Below are positions 51,801 through 61,240 of a stretch of 64,000 nt of DNA, piece after piece (the stretch's first letter is position 1; every line of letters begins with the position of its first letter). A program made the position numbers and the translations under genes. Under the pieces are notes generated by a model that saw nothing but the letters and a program-made list of their open reading frames with translations, made no database searches and was not told the DNA's origin. Origin of the DNA: a virus; IMG/VR virus record IMGVR_UViG_3300032322_001295, positions 23,878 through 87,877 of that record; one strand, given 5' to 3'.

Positions 51801-53386
51801 AAAAAAGAATAAATGAAATGCTTAAAGAAGGATTAGGTATTAAAAAAACAAATGATGAAATATATGTTAAAGCTAAAGGAAGGCAAGGATATGATGGTGG
51901 ATATTATGATATATTTATTAAAGAAGCAGATGGATCATATTCAAAAATGGGTGATATAAGTTTTAGTGTTGTATCACCAGGAAAACAAACAAAACAAAAA
52001 ACATTTACAGAAGGAATTGCCGATATTCTTAAAGGAAAAAAAGAAGAAAAACAAGTTGGTCCTATACTTTATAAAGGTACAGATTTTCCATATTCTAACA
52101 AACCTTTACTTGAAAAAGCAGATACTGCTCTTGGAGCAGAAGTAGTTCAAGCGGTTAAAAAAACATTAAAAGAACAAGGAGGAAAAATGCAAAGTTCTAA
52201 TAATCATTTTTCTCCAGGAAGAATAAGATATATTCATGACTTTAAAAAAGGTAGAGTTGATTTAATTGAAGCAACTCCAGAAAAAAGAGCATTAATTGAT
52301 AAAACTCTTAATGCTGTTGAAGGTAAAACTAAACAAGATTGGATAGATTATTTTTTTGAAAATGAACATGATTTTGAATGGGGCAAACCTAGAGCTGGTA
52401 AAGAAGATGAATGGAGAGCTCTTCAAGGAGTGAGATGGGAATATAAAAAGTTTGGAGGTGTAATTAACCCATATTTGCAAGCACGTTCTGGTACCTATGT
52501 TAAATCATCAAATAAAAAAGTAAACTGTGACTGCGGTTGGTCATGGGATATTTCTGATGGAGGCAGTGATCCTTACAAATGTCACAAATGCGGTAACGAT
52601 AATAGTTATAAAAAAGCACAATTTGGTTTTCAATTAGAAAATAATAAAGAAGATGCTATGAATGAAATCGATAGAAATGTCGGTTACATTATGAAGGGTA
52701 AAGAAATACCTACTGGAATTAGTATGACAAAATTAAATCCAAATGAAGAATATACATATCAACAATGGGTAAAAGGATTAACTCCAAATTTAAGACATTC
52801 AGCAGGAGATAAAAACTATGATATGCGTGGTGCTTGGCAAGTAGGTGAACAACCAGAGTTATTTTATAATGATGAACAAGGTAATTTTCAATCAGCTCAT
52901 CCTATAGATGTAACACAAGAAAGAAGTATATATGAACCACATTTGTTTTCTAGAAATCCATTTACTGGTAAGTCTTTAAAAGGGCCTAATCATCCATCAT
53001 TTATGCATGCTCTTGAAGGAGACATTAAATCTGGAGGCAAAGTAAAAATGGATTTAAAAAGTGGCGATATGTTTACTTATAGCAAAGGCGGTGAGTCCGA
53101 TTTAGTACCTGTAGAAGTAGAACGTAGCGAGCGCATTTATGACCCAAAAGGTAACTTACTTAAAGAGATTCCAGCGGATGCTCCTACTCACGAAGAAGGC
53201 GGTGTTAAGCTACATCTTAGACCCGGCACACTAGTATTTCCAAAGAAATATTATAAGGCCTTAGATGCTGCAAGTGGACTTCCAGAGTTTAATAAAATCA
53301 AAGAGAAGATGTTAGATAACGCAGAAAAAGCTTATCTTCGTGGTGAGCCTTATTCATCAGGCGGTAGAAGAGATTATACAGCATAA
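48809..53386 (+). CDS. Giant cargo-type protein with metallopeptidase-like and zinc domains
   Basis: A 1525-residue protein beginning MNPYLNRKAI. A metallopeptidase-like domain has AMQHEIGGHIGD (H224, E225, H229) and a candidate third ligand E283 in MPTEVKAGK; the spacing is HExxxH, not HExxH. Residues 395-445 hold RADGSYSERGLWDNIRANKG. A hydrophobic region lies at about 490-560 and 640-680. Near 1239-1260 is a zinc ribbon (CDCGW, CHKCG), preceded by INPYLQARSGT. The end has SADAPTHEEGGV-like and LRPGTLVFPKKYYK segments seen in cargo proteins of crAss-like phages. Confidence 0.65.
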   Translation: MNPYLNRKAIVSKRGQWDYPRQDTIVPTPNGSITMQGVNYPVYGQDETGYGQMMYPNKEYQFPGKMVYETPMMSVGGIASINPVDPVDPIEAEKRTQMLQMYNEELQKAKNKVSSDAFKNKFAYEGKMSGWNESEIEQERNNRIANYDNIDYQYDNFNDLFTEKPSVRGLIKPDFKYSTMGKIIDPNDPSKGYALSVEKQNKTKVGINPSLLQFPNIARSAMQHEIGGHIGDVASPNDKSPLEYYGDNKGTPFYAPVWNHTPFALQTIKENTVPHPYYSMPTEVKAGKRQVENLLENAPIDKVNFNKAWKYGDDVSLDHFKYIINPQQYSDNPNDFKNEESDMMLKSIYGEDRVKKGRDFTEDEINEGYKKFKNLMILAQNQKSMLNNNKNPYAITAKNGAMIKRADGSYSERGLWDNIRANKGSGKKPTEQMLEQEKKIKKQEMGNGGKTNQHFNKFRPGGKPEGDPEDQDFLFPFLSGLASNVQKGLNYGLSQGANALNALGTAGETLKKYQQVPTQQPNTGGYSWGPSMPTQVVETYGSEHSQTQPSKVGFKGDYNNIMPGNQLLQTANKAVGDVGSFILSATGELFNTPFALANESFRDLSGKSANYQSALPDPTRIALNASGNSNLVKEQQKTLTDVIGIDRATNPYGALLGDILTPTLPIAALGKAMNTTNAIKNTPKATGLTNAIDNPMLFFNNASKSLTKNQLPEQYQNASTNSILDILNFRPRIPTEPVLPINSQVTPSVTPPVTIPFNRRTLQEINESRNYHADLFNRGIIDHSIYDQLEANAILNVVPQGVNAEEYGRFVQSGKLYAPLNNPNAGNIANEKYLDNVSMLLQEMENRLPLLRPGSSYTQSEIADQLSNVQSYFQNRPSLLSVNDFDNLTVGANPSNQYAGQFQNYIQRLQNASNNLSNQLAPPPTTINIPSSLTGQNFNSQIINSINPQTLRGLTTTTLQGRINNALSSIGNVVTNINQSLGKKFFPKKADWTFTDSEKRINEMLKEGLGIKKTNDEIYVKAKGRQGYDGGYYDIFIKEADGSYSKMGDISFSVVSPGKQTKQKTFTEGIADILKGKKEEKQVGPILYKGTDFPYSNKPLLEKADTALGAEVVQAVKKTLKEQGGKMQSSNNHFSPGRIRYIHDFKKGRVDLIEATPEKRALIDKTLNAVEGKTKQDWIDYFFENEHDFEWGKPRAGKEDEWRALQGVRWEYKKFGGVINPYLQARSGTYVKSSNKKVNCDCGWSWDISDGGSDPYKCHKCGNDNSYKKAQFGFQLENNKEDAMNEIDRNVGYIMKGKEIPTGISMTKLNPNEEYTYQQWVKGLTPNLRHSAGDKNYDMRGAWQVGEQPELFYNDEQGNFQSAHPIDVTQERSIYEPHLFSRNPFTGKSLKGPNHPSFMHALEGDIKSGGKVKMDLKSGDMFTYSKGGESDLVPVEVERSERIYDPKGNLLKEIPADAPTHEEGGVKLHLRPGTLVFPKKYYKALDAASGLPEFNKIKEKMLDNAEKAYLRGEPYSSGGRRDYTA

Positions 53387-53413
53387 AATCTATAACATTA
53401 AAAATATAAAGTC

Positions 53414-56260
53414 ATGACAAAATGTAAAGGCGGTTGCCAAATGAAAGCTGGTGGTAAAACCTGTGCAAAATGTGGATGTGATATGTCGCCAAAAAAAATG
53501 GCAAATGGTGGAGAAACGTATAAGTCAGGTGGAATGGCATGTATGAAATGCGGTGGCAAGATGCACAAGTCTGGTGGTACTATAAGTTCTTGTATGAAGT
53601 GCGGTGGCGGTAAATATACTTTTGGTGGTAAAACCGGATGGTCCAAAAAAAAAAATGATGTAAGCAAATATAAATCAGGTGGCATGACAAAACCAGTCTG
53701 TCCTCCTGGTTATATATTAAATGCAAAAGGAGAGTGTGTCATTGACACACAATATGCAATAGACCGTATGTATGAAAATGATAATAAACCTGATAAAGAA
53801 TATGACGTAAATGCTATTAAAAACAAAGTTCCGTTTAATCATAGTTTAGAATGGAATATAGCTGAAGCAATAGATCCAACAGGTATAACTTCTTGGCCTG
53901 ATGTTTATGAAACATGGACAGATAGAAAGTTAGATTATAATGATTTTACTGAACCATTAGGAGCATTGCCGTTAATAGGTAGATTAGGCAAAATTACTAA
54001 AGCTTTTAAAGGAGCTCCACCCAAAACAGTATACAATAAATGGTATGATGGCTTAGGTTTATTTGGCAATACAATTGATTCATCTCAAGATATTTATAAT
54101 GACAATATAAAACCTACTAAAAAATATCAATTTGGTGGAGTTGCAGATAATACTTTGATGACTAATGATGCAGAAATACAGTTAGGTAGAAATGCTATTA
54201 ATGCACCAGAACCAACTTATGATGCAAGTGTTATTTCTAATAAAAGCCCTATGCAAGTAACCGATAATGTTTCACAAGGAACAGAGCAACTTGGATATAA
54301 AGATATAGTAAAATCATTCCAGAAAAAAACTGTTGACAAGTCATTGCCAAATTGGGGTTATGCAAAACAAGAGCAAATAAAGTTAAATGAGTTGATTAGA
54401 AAAGATATATCTACTGGCAATGCAAAAATGGATTTACTTGTTGAAGATGATATAATAGGAGATAATACACTTAAAGCTATGCGTGCTTACGAATCAAGTG
54501 GAAATTACACAAGACCAGAGGGTTTTAAAGATAAGTGGCTTGCTGAGTACAAAAAGCAATGGGATAAAAATCAAAAAAGTAAATCATCGATAGAAAATCA
54601 GGAAACAGAAACACAAAGTCTTAACCCTAATGAATCTTCTGATATTTTTAGTTCTGACTGGGCAAAAAAACATTTTGGTGCAAACTTAAATACAAAAACA
54701 AGTACAACTCCTAAGGAAAAAGAATCATTTAATTTTCCATCAATGTCAGATGTTGTTTCTGGTATGCAAAGCGGAATCAATTATGGCGTAAATGCATTTG
54801 GTAATTTTATACAAGGTGCTGGAGAGTTTATTGAAAAATACCAAAACAAAAACGAACAAAAAGCAGAAAGCAAGTCGCAACTTGATGAAATGTATAATTT
54901 TTTTAATCAATTTAGTATAAAACCTACAAACAAACCAGTTGGATATGGAACAGTGTTAAGACCGGAAGAATCTAATACTAAAGTAAAAAGTATGGCCGGA
55001 AAATACTATGCAGAAAAATACTCTCAAAAAACAAGTGGTTGGCCAAAGTCTGCATTGATAAAAGAAGGTGGTATAGAAATAAGCGCTAAAGAATTAAAAA
55101 GAAAAGATTTAGATACATACTTTCCAATTTTTGGGATATCAAAAAGTAAAAAAGGCGTAAGAGCAACAGGTAGAGACAATTCATTATCTTTTTTTGATGC
55201 CGTAGAAAAAGAACAAACAAAAACAAAAGATGGCTCTATAAATACATCATTACAGTTTATAGATAAGTTGTTATCATCATCATCCAAAGCTATTGTAATA
55301 CCAAAACCTGGACAGACTTATGGTAGAGATTTAATGGATATTTATCTACAAGATCCTTATAATCCAGATAGATTTCATGCATTAGATAGTCTTGGAGTTG
55401 TAGAAGGAGAAGCTATATTTGGCAAAACTATAACACCTACTGAGGGAACATTATCAGAAAGACAAAAATTAATAAATAAACAAGCAGAAGAAAAAGGAGG
55501 TTTTAAATATTTAGATTCTCCATTTATATTTAGATATTTAAATAAAAATAAAAAAGAAAAACCTTTATCTTCTAACTTTGAAACACCTGAAACAGAAAAT
55601 GAAATAATCAGTCGACAAACATCAGACAATCAAAAGTATGGCAAGTTTATGAGTAGAGGAAAAGACATAGCAAATAGAACTGATGTAAAAAGAAACGCAG
55701 ACTCTGAATCTTTTTTTGCAGATTATGCAGAACCAAATTCTGTAATAATTGATATTGGATCCGCACTAGGAAATACAAATCCATCATTAGCTGGTATTTC
55801 AGTAAAAGAACTTGCAAGCAATCAATCTATTAAGAAAAAAGGTATAAAAGTAATAGCCACAGATATTCCTTCTGAAGTCAAAACATTTAAAATGCATCAA
55901 AGAAATAAACAAGCTTATGATATAGATTATTCAGAAGTTCCGGTTACATACAACACTCCAATAGATCAAATATTAAAATCAAAAGATTTAAATGACAAAG
56001 AAAATGTATATTTAAGATCAGCGAATAGTATCGATTTATTGATGAATCCAGAAGAAACTAAAGAACATTTTAAACATTTAGCAAGTACATTAAAAGACAA
56101 AAAAGTCACTTATGTATTTAATAATGTAATACTTGTGAAACCAAAAGGTTCTTCTGTTTTTAGCAAAATAGGAAACGTAAACAATGCAGCGTATGATCAC
56201 AATACAACTTCTTGGAAATTAAACGCAAATAGAAAACCATACACATTAACAAACATATAA
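53414..56260 (+). CDS. Cargo-type protein: zinc knuckles plus methyltransferase-like domain
   Basis: A 948-residue protein. The first 75 residues hold five Cys clusters (CKGGC, CAKCGC, CMKCGGK, SCMKCGGG, and CPPGY soon after) among Gly/Lys-rich linkers. A short DDIIGDNTLKAM (about 344-356) resembles a peptidoglycan-binding repeat. The C-terminal part has VIIDIGSALGNTNPSL (about 777-791) and VIATDIPSE (about 812-820), which look like motifs I and II of SAM-dependent methyltransferases. The middle is Lys-rich and unassigned. By position it is likely packaged. Confidence 0.55.
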   Translation: MTKCKGGCQMKAGGKTCAKCGCDMSPKKMANGGETYKSGGMACMKCGGKMHKSGGTISSCMKCGGGKYTFGGKTGWSKKKNDVSKYKSGGMTKPVCPPGYILNAKGECVIDTQYAIDRMYENDNKPDKEYDVNAIKNKVPFNHSLEWNIAEAIDPTGITSWPDVYETWTDRKLDYNDFTEPLGALPLIGRLGKITKAFKGAPPKTVYNKWYDGLGLFGNTIDSSQDIYNDNIKPTKKYQFGGVADNTLMTNDAEIQLGRNAINAPEPTYDASVISNKSPMQVTDNVSQGTEQLGYKDIVKSFQKKTVDKSLPNWGYAKQEQIKLNELIRKDISTGNAKMDLLVEDDIIGDNTLKAMRAYESSGNYTRPEGFKDKWLAEYKKQWDKNQKSKSSIENQETETQSLNPNESSDIFSSDWAKKHFGANLNTKTSTTPKEKESFNFPSMSDVVSGMQSGINYGVNAFGNFIQGAGEFIEKYQNKNEQKAESKSQLDEMYNFFNQFSIKPTNKPVGYGTVLRPEESNTKVKSMAGKYYAEKYSQKTSGWPKSALIKEGGIEISAKELKRKDLDTYFPIFGISKSKKGVRATGRDNSLSFFDAVEKEQTKTKDGSINTSLQFIDKLLSSSSKAIVIPKPGQTYGRDLMDIYLQDPYNPDRFHALDSLGVVEGEAIFGKTITPTEGTLSERQKLINKQAEEKGGFKYLDSPFIFRYLNKNKKEKPLSSNFETPETENEIISRQTSDNQKYGKFMSRGKDIANRTDVKRNADSESFFADYAEPNSVIIDIGSALGNTNPSLAGISVKELASNQSIKKKGIKVIATDIPSEVKTFKMHQRNKQAYDIDYSEVPVTYNTPIDQILKSKDLNDKENVYLRSANSIDLLMNPEETKEHFKHLASTLKDKKVTYVFNNVILVKPKGSSVFSKIGNVNNAAYDHNTTSWKLNANRKPYTLTNI

Positions 56261-56273
56261 AATAATTACAACT

Positions 56274-58166
56274 ATGTTTCGCCCATTTCCAACTATGTAC
56301 AATCCGTTTTTAGTATCGGAACCAACTTATACAGCATCACAACAAACTGTTTATCCTCAAATGACAGGAGAAATAGAGGCTCAACTTTCAGATGCAAACA
56401 GATTGTACCCTAAAAATAATCCTGGTATTGATATAACTAAACAACCAGATCCACTTTATTCTATGGCAAACATAGGTATGCCGATTAGACCAAGAGAATA
56501 TAATCAACCAACTAAATTACAAGAACGACTTTCTAATTATTCTAATATTGTTAAAAACATTGAAGATGTAAAAAGTCCTTTTGCTTCTTATGGCGACATG
56601 AATAAAGAAGGTGTATTGTTACAAAAAGATATATCTACACCAGAGTATGATCAAATGACCGGTAATGTTGAAATTCCATATGTAATGGACTATACTCCAT
56701 TTGCATCTGAAGAAGAAATGAATAAGTTTTATAATCCTTCTATTCAAGAAGCTGAAATAGTTGGAAAATACTCAGAACCAATAGGACCAAAAAATTATAC
56801 ATATCAAACATTAGGACCAGAACCATACGAATATAGTAAAGAACCTATTGGTCCAATGCCATATGAATACAGTAAAGAACCAATAGGCCCTAAACCTTTT
56901 GAATACAGATATGATAAGCCAATTGGTCCAGAGCCATTTGATTATAGGTACGATAAACCAATAGGACCAGAACCTTTTGAGTATGAAAAAACAAGTCCTA
57001 ATACAGAAACAAACTTATTAACACAAACTCCTAAAAACAAGTTTGGCACTCCAGAGGCATATTATCTAGGTAAATCTATGCTTGATGCTACTGCACTTAT
57101 CAATAATATGGTACAGCCACAGCCACCATCTATGCAGATGAAAATACCTCATTACGAAAGACAAAGACTTAATCCGGAACCATACGATGCTATGCGCTCT
57201 CAGATGCGCGATCAAGGAACACAGGCATACAGACTACAAAGAGAAAACATATCGCAAGCAAGCGACCTTATGAAAGGATTAGCAGCTGTTACTTCAGGCA
57301 TTCAGCAAGGACTAATGCAAGTAGGTATGCAGCAGGCTGGCGCCGAGCAACAAATACAAGGTATCAATCAGCAGATATCTATGCAGGAGCAGCAGCAACA
57401 AACACAAATGCTAAATCAAGAATCTGCTACTAACTATCAGATACAACAACAAGCACAGCAATACAAAGACCAAATGGTATCTGCTCAGTTAGCAAGATTA
57501 GGAGATACTGCTGGCGCATATGCAAAGTATGTAAATATGAAAGATATTGTTAGCAAACAAGATGCTGTAAATAAAGCTGCTATTCAATCTACTAATGACA
57601 TTCAAAATGCAATGCTACAATATCAAATGCATAAAGATGCAATGGATTCAGATGAATATAAATCTGCATGGGCACAACATTGGACTAAAACACTAGATCA
57701 AATGTCTACAGATAAAATCAAAGACGAAAGGTTTGGTGCACTAAAAGAATATTATGGTGAAATGTCGCCAAAGTATAGTGACTATCAGAGAATAGCAATG
57801 GATCCTACATTTACTAAATCATACTATCAAAAGAAAAATGATTATGAAAACTTCCAAAGATTATACCCCGGTGGCGTAGCACCTGATAAAACAAAATATG
57901 CTAATGAAACTGATTATAATAATGCAGTTGCAGACTTCCAAAAAGCAGAAGCAAATAGTAAGGCATTTACTGAAGATAAATCATACAAACAGTTCGAACA
58001 GATGCAAGATTTTTGGACTGAAATAGGCAATGAACGCGATGAATCTGGTGAGCGAAAAAGATTTGCAGACCAGTACATGGGACAAAGAGGTTACTACACT
58101 ACAGAGCAACTATTAAAAACAGTGCAAGAGGCATTGGACCGAAGTAAGCAATCATTAGAAATATAG
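56274..58166 (+). CDS. Cargo or internal virion protein with tandem PIGPxPYEY repeats
   Basis: A 630-residue protein. Residues about 168-238 hold six imperfect tandem copies of a 12-13 residue unit (PIGPMPYEYSKE, PIGPEPFDYRYDK and relatives). Residues about 320-410 are a Gln-rich coiled coil (QQGLMQVGMQQAGAEQQIQG). The C-terminal third is helical and charged. Repeats of this Pro/aromatic kind often make extended spacers. It may be an internal head protein or spacer. Confidence 0.6.
   Translation: MFRPFPTMYNPFLVSEPTYTASQQTVYPQMTGEIEAQLSDANRLYPKNNPGIDITKQPDPLYSMANIGMPIRPREYNQPTKLQERLSNYSNIVKNIEDVKSPFASYGDMNKEGVLLQKDISTPEYDQMTGNVEIPYVMDYTPFASEEEMNKFYNPSIQEAEIVGKYSEPIGPKNYTYQTLGPEPYEYSKEPIGPMPYEYSKEPIGPKPFEYRYDKPIGPEPFDYRYDKPIGPEPFEYEKTSPNTETNLLTQTPKNKFGTPEAYYLGKSMLDATALINNMVQPQPPSMQMKIPHYERQRLNPEPYDAMRSQMRDQGTQAYRLQRENISQASDLMKGLAAVTSGIQQGLMQVGMQQAGAEQQIQGINQQISMQEQQQQTQMLNQESATNYQIQQQAQQYKDQMVSAQLARLGDTAGAYAKYVNMKDIVSKQDAVNKAAIQSTNDIQNAMLQYQMHKDAMDSDEYKSAWAQHWTKTLDQMSTDKIKDERFGALKEYYGEMSPKYSDYQRIAMDPTFTKSYYQKKNDYENFQRLYPGGVAPDKTKYANETDYNNAVADFQKAEANSKAFTEDKSYKQFEQMQDFWTEIGNERDESGERKRFADQYMGQRGYYTTEQLLKTVQEALDRSKQSLEI
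56776..56990 (+). repeat. Tandem coding repeats, 36-39 bases
   Basis: About six diverged copies of a unit coding for PIGPxPxEYxxx. Third codon positions vary, so the repeat is held at protein level, not by recent slippage. Confidence 0.75.
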
Positions 58167-58188
58167 TAAAATATTTTTTTATTAACGC

Positions 58189-58218
58189 AGGCTTGTTTAT
58201 CTTTGAATGATCAAGCCT
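58189..58218. promoter_or_regulatory. Inverted repeat around a TATCTTTG box
   Basis: AGGCTTG (58189-58195) and CAAGCCT (58212-58218) form a 7-bp stem with a 16-nt loop, followed by TTATTTATA, which fits a terminator after the 630-residue gene. The loop also contains TATCTTTG (58198-58205), an exact TAnnTTTG match, 28 bases before the next start. It may be both a terminator and a promoter with an operator-like dyad. Confidence 0.5.
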
Positions 58219-58232
58219 TTATTTATATAGAT

Positions 58233-61200
58233 ATGACATTCCCATCTTTCGTTACAACAGGCGGCACAGTCGACATTCCAACAGTACCTTTAGAAAGAAA
58301 GGCGCTTGATTTAACCCCTCTTATACAGCAGTTAATGATGAATAAAAAAGCATCATCAACTGGAACAACTGCTAAAGGAGATGAAAAAGATCCAGAAATA
58401 AAAGGTACAACTGGACAAACCGAACAATGGTACGACAACTATGCAAGAAATCAACAAGAAATAAAAAATCTTGTAAACTGGTATGGTACTGACGTAGTTA
58501 CTTCACGTCCTGAATACCGGAGATTGATTAATGAACAAAATGAAATTACTAATCCAGCTGTTAAACAAAGGCTTGAAAATAATAAACAAAGACTTGATGC
58601 ATACGATGCACTTGTAAAAGAAAAAGGAGCATCAGGTTTAATAAACATGGACATGCTTGGTAGAACTGGTGTAGGATTAGCGCATTCTGACTGGTCATAT
58701 TTTATGCAACGAGCTCAAACGCCTGAAGGATTAAAAGTAACTAGACCTGGTGAGTTTTCTTGGATGGAAGATTTTTCTTTTACTTCAGATATAGCAACAT
58801 TTGACGATGCATTAAAAGCGTTATATGAAAGATATGCTGGATTAGGAACAAGTGAATTTACAGATGGAGGTGGTTCCGATAATATATATCAAGATGTAAA
58901 AGATGATTGGGTGTTTTTAGTTACAGACCATAATACTTATGTTAAAACTAAAAAAAGTAATGATAATATTTATGGAGAAAATCCTAGACAAATAGGACAA
59001 TTAGAAGCAGTAAAACAACAAGCTTTGCAAAGAGCCTTTAGTGGTAGTTTTGGTAAAGGAATGGAAGGAGATGATATGGCAAGTGGTTTAGCTGGCAAGT
59101 TTTTATTATTAACATCAGAAACTGTACCTGCAAGTAAAGTTGGTCTTCCTGGAAATAAAAGTGTAAAAGCTATATTTCAAACTAAAGCTTTTAATGATGT
59201 ATTTACAGATGGTCAACCTAATCAAGGTGATTACTTAAACGAAAAAGGTGAAGTAAAAGAAGCAGAATACAAAAAAGCTGTGGAAGATTGGAATGCCAAA
59301 AATCAAGAAGCTGGTAAAAATTACTATAAAACACATGATGGATATTATTTTAAAGCAGGAACAAAAGATGAAAATGGAAATGATATTGGCGGAACATTAG
59401 ACCAAGATGCTTTGCTAGGAGATTATCAAAGATTTATATATGATATAGTAGACGCTGAAACTAATAAAAGATTAGTGACTGTTGATAGTTATAAATCAGA
59501 TCAAAACAAAACTGTTACAGCTCTTGATACTTGGCAACAAGATGCTAATGATAAAAAAGCAGCAGAATTAGATGTAGCCGCAGCAAATGAACAAAACTTT
59601 TCAGTTGGAGTTGCTACTAATCTTGGTATTTTAGAAAATGATTTTCAAAAATTATTTAATGGAGATGAAGAAGAGTACGGTGTATTTGAAATGTTAACTG
59701 ATATTTGGGATGGAGTAAAAAGTGGAGAGTTTCCTGATATAGCAAAAAAAGCTGCTGAAAAAAATGGTAAAGTTTTAACGCAAGATGATTTGAATCAAAT
59801 GACATTTGCAAGTATTTCTCCATTTGTAATCAACAAAGATCAAAATGGTAAAAAAACATATTTGCCTAATCCTGATTTTAGTGGAGAAAAAATAGATATA
59901 TATAAAGCTGCAATGAAAGAATACGCTATTAAAGAACAAGGGCTATCAGAATCTGCAGCAGAATCATACGCACAAAAGAAAACAGAAAAAGCCATTAACG
60001 CACATAAAACATTAAATGACAATTATATAGCTAAAGGCGTGCAAGGTATGACATCTTATGATGGCACCAAATCAACAATAGTTTATCAAGATGAAGAATT
60101 GATAGACTATATTAATAAAACATGGTTTGATGATGTTAATGGTAATAAAATAGGTAAAACTGCAGACGCTCTATTTAACAATCAACTAGTACAAGTAGGA
60201 ACAACAGTAGTTAATGGATCTCAATTATTTGGAAATGCATTTAGATATGAAGGAATATCAGAAGAGCATTCATTTGTTAATTTTGGATTAGCTGCTAATG
60301 CCGGAGCTAAAGCTAAATACGAAATGACGATTAATGGTGAAAAATATAAACCAGGCGCATTTATACATTTATCTGTTATTGATCAAATGACTCCAGAACA
60401 AGTTAAAGATTTTAATACTAAAGTTGATTATGGTTCAAATGGATATTGGAATGTTCAAGGAGGAATGGCTACGCAAAACTCAAAACCAAATAAAACAGGT
60501 AAAGTATATGGTATGGGCAAAAATTCTGAAATGCAGTTACACGCACTTTCAAGTAAACCCGGTGCTAATGCTATCGCAGAAAGTGGAACATCGATTACAT
60601 CTAATGTAACACTTATAGGCAAAGAAGCAGACGTATTAAAATATTGGAAAGAGAATGGAACAACACTTACAAGACAAATGCCAGCATACGCAAAGGATGA
60701 AAAGAAAAAAGAGATATGGGAAGAATCTGAAAAAGCGTTTAGTAAAGCAGAAGGAATAAGAGCCGCTAGAAGAGGAACCAATTCTGTTCAGGAACAAGTT
60801 GATGCTATTGCCACAAATGCCGGTATTACAAAAGGTTCTGCATCTTACAATAAACTGTTTCAAAAAATGAGCTCTCCTAAAACAAATGATGAAATAAAAG
60901 TTGCAATAGTAGACGCAATAGCAGAAAGCAGAGGCATGACAAGTTCTGCAAATTGGGACAAAAAACCAATACTTGTAGCAGAAACAATAGTAGATAGCAA
61001 AGGAAGAATAAAAGATTTTGCTAAATCTCAATTGTATTTACAAGAAGAAAAAAATAGTAAGGGAGAAAAACTATTAAGAGTAACATCTGCCGTAGAAGTA
61101 CAAGCACAAATGGCAGCCGCAAATAAAGTTAAGTCAAATCAAAAAATGTTAACTTATAATAATCAAAGAATAAATAAGCTTAATCAACAACAACAACCAC

Positions 61201-61238
61201 AAAGACAAATCATTGTAGATCCAATAACAGAAAAATAA
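58233..61238 (+). CDS. Large cargo-type virion protein, about 1000 residues
   Basis: The ATG at 58233 (MTFPSFVTTGGTVDIPTVPL) is preferred to a TTG inside the hairpin. The protein is soluble and charged, with Lys/Asn-rich sequence and no clear domain. The C-terminal 30 residues are Gln/Asn-rich (NQRINKLNQQQQPQRQIIVD). By its position beyond the muzzle it is probably packaged, but the sequence itself shows no enzyme motif. Confidence 0.55.
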   Translation: MTFPSFVTTGGTVDIPTVPLERKALDLTPLIQQLMMNKKASSTGTTAKGDEKDPEIKGTTGQTEQWYDNYARNQQEIKNLVNWYGTDVVTSRPEYRRLINEQNEITNPAVKQRLENNKQRLDAYDALVKEKGASGLINMDMLGRTGVGLAHSDWSYFMQRAQTPEGLKVTRPGEFSWMEDFSFTSDIATFDDALKALYERYAGLGTSEFTDGGGSDNIYQDVKDDWVFLVTDHNTYVKTKKSNDNIYGENPRQIGQLEAVKQQALQRAFSGSFGKGMEGDDMASGLAGKFLLLTSETVPASKVGLPGNKSVKAIFQTKAFNDVFTDGQPNQGDYLNEKGEVKEAEYKKAVEDWNAKNQEAGKNYYKTHDGYYFKAGTKDENGNDIGGTLDQDALLGDYQRFIYDIVDAETNKRLVTVDSYKSDQNKTVTALDTWQQDANDKKAAELDVAAANEQNFSVGVATNLGILENDFQKLFNGDEEEYGVFEMLTDIWDGVKSGEFPDIAKKAAEKNGKVLTQDDLNQMTFASISPFVINKDQNGKKTYLPNPDFSGEKIDIYKAAMKEYAIKEQGLSESAAESYAQKKTEKAINAHKTLNDNYIAKGVQGMTSYDGTKSTIVYQDEELIDYINKTWFDDVNGNKIGKTADALFNNQLVQVGTTVVNGSQLFGNAFRYEGISEEHSFVNFGLAANAGAKAKYEMTINGEKYKPGAFIHLSVIDQMTPEQVKDFNTKVDYGSNGYWNVQGGMATQNSKPNKTGKVYGMGKNSEMQLHALSSKPGANAIAESGTSITSNVTLIGKEADVLKYWKENGTTLTRQMPAYAKDEKKKEIWEESEKAFSKAEGIRAARRGTNSVQEQVDAIATNAGITKGSASYNKLFQKMSSPKTNDEIKVAIVDAIAESRGMTSSANWDKKPILVAETIVDSKGRIKDFAKSQLYLQEEKNSKGEKLLRVTSAVEVQAQMAAANKVKSNQKMLTYNNQRINKLNQQQQPQRQIIVDPITEK

Positions 61239-61240
61239 TT

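Noticed and set aside
53398-53685. Minus-strand Pro-rich frame opposite the Cys-rich N-terminus
   Set aside because: It is the complement of the Gly/Cys/Lys codons of the 948-residue protein and has no promoter or start context.
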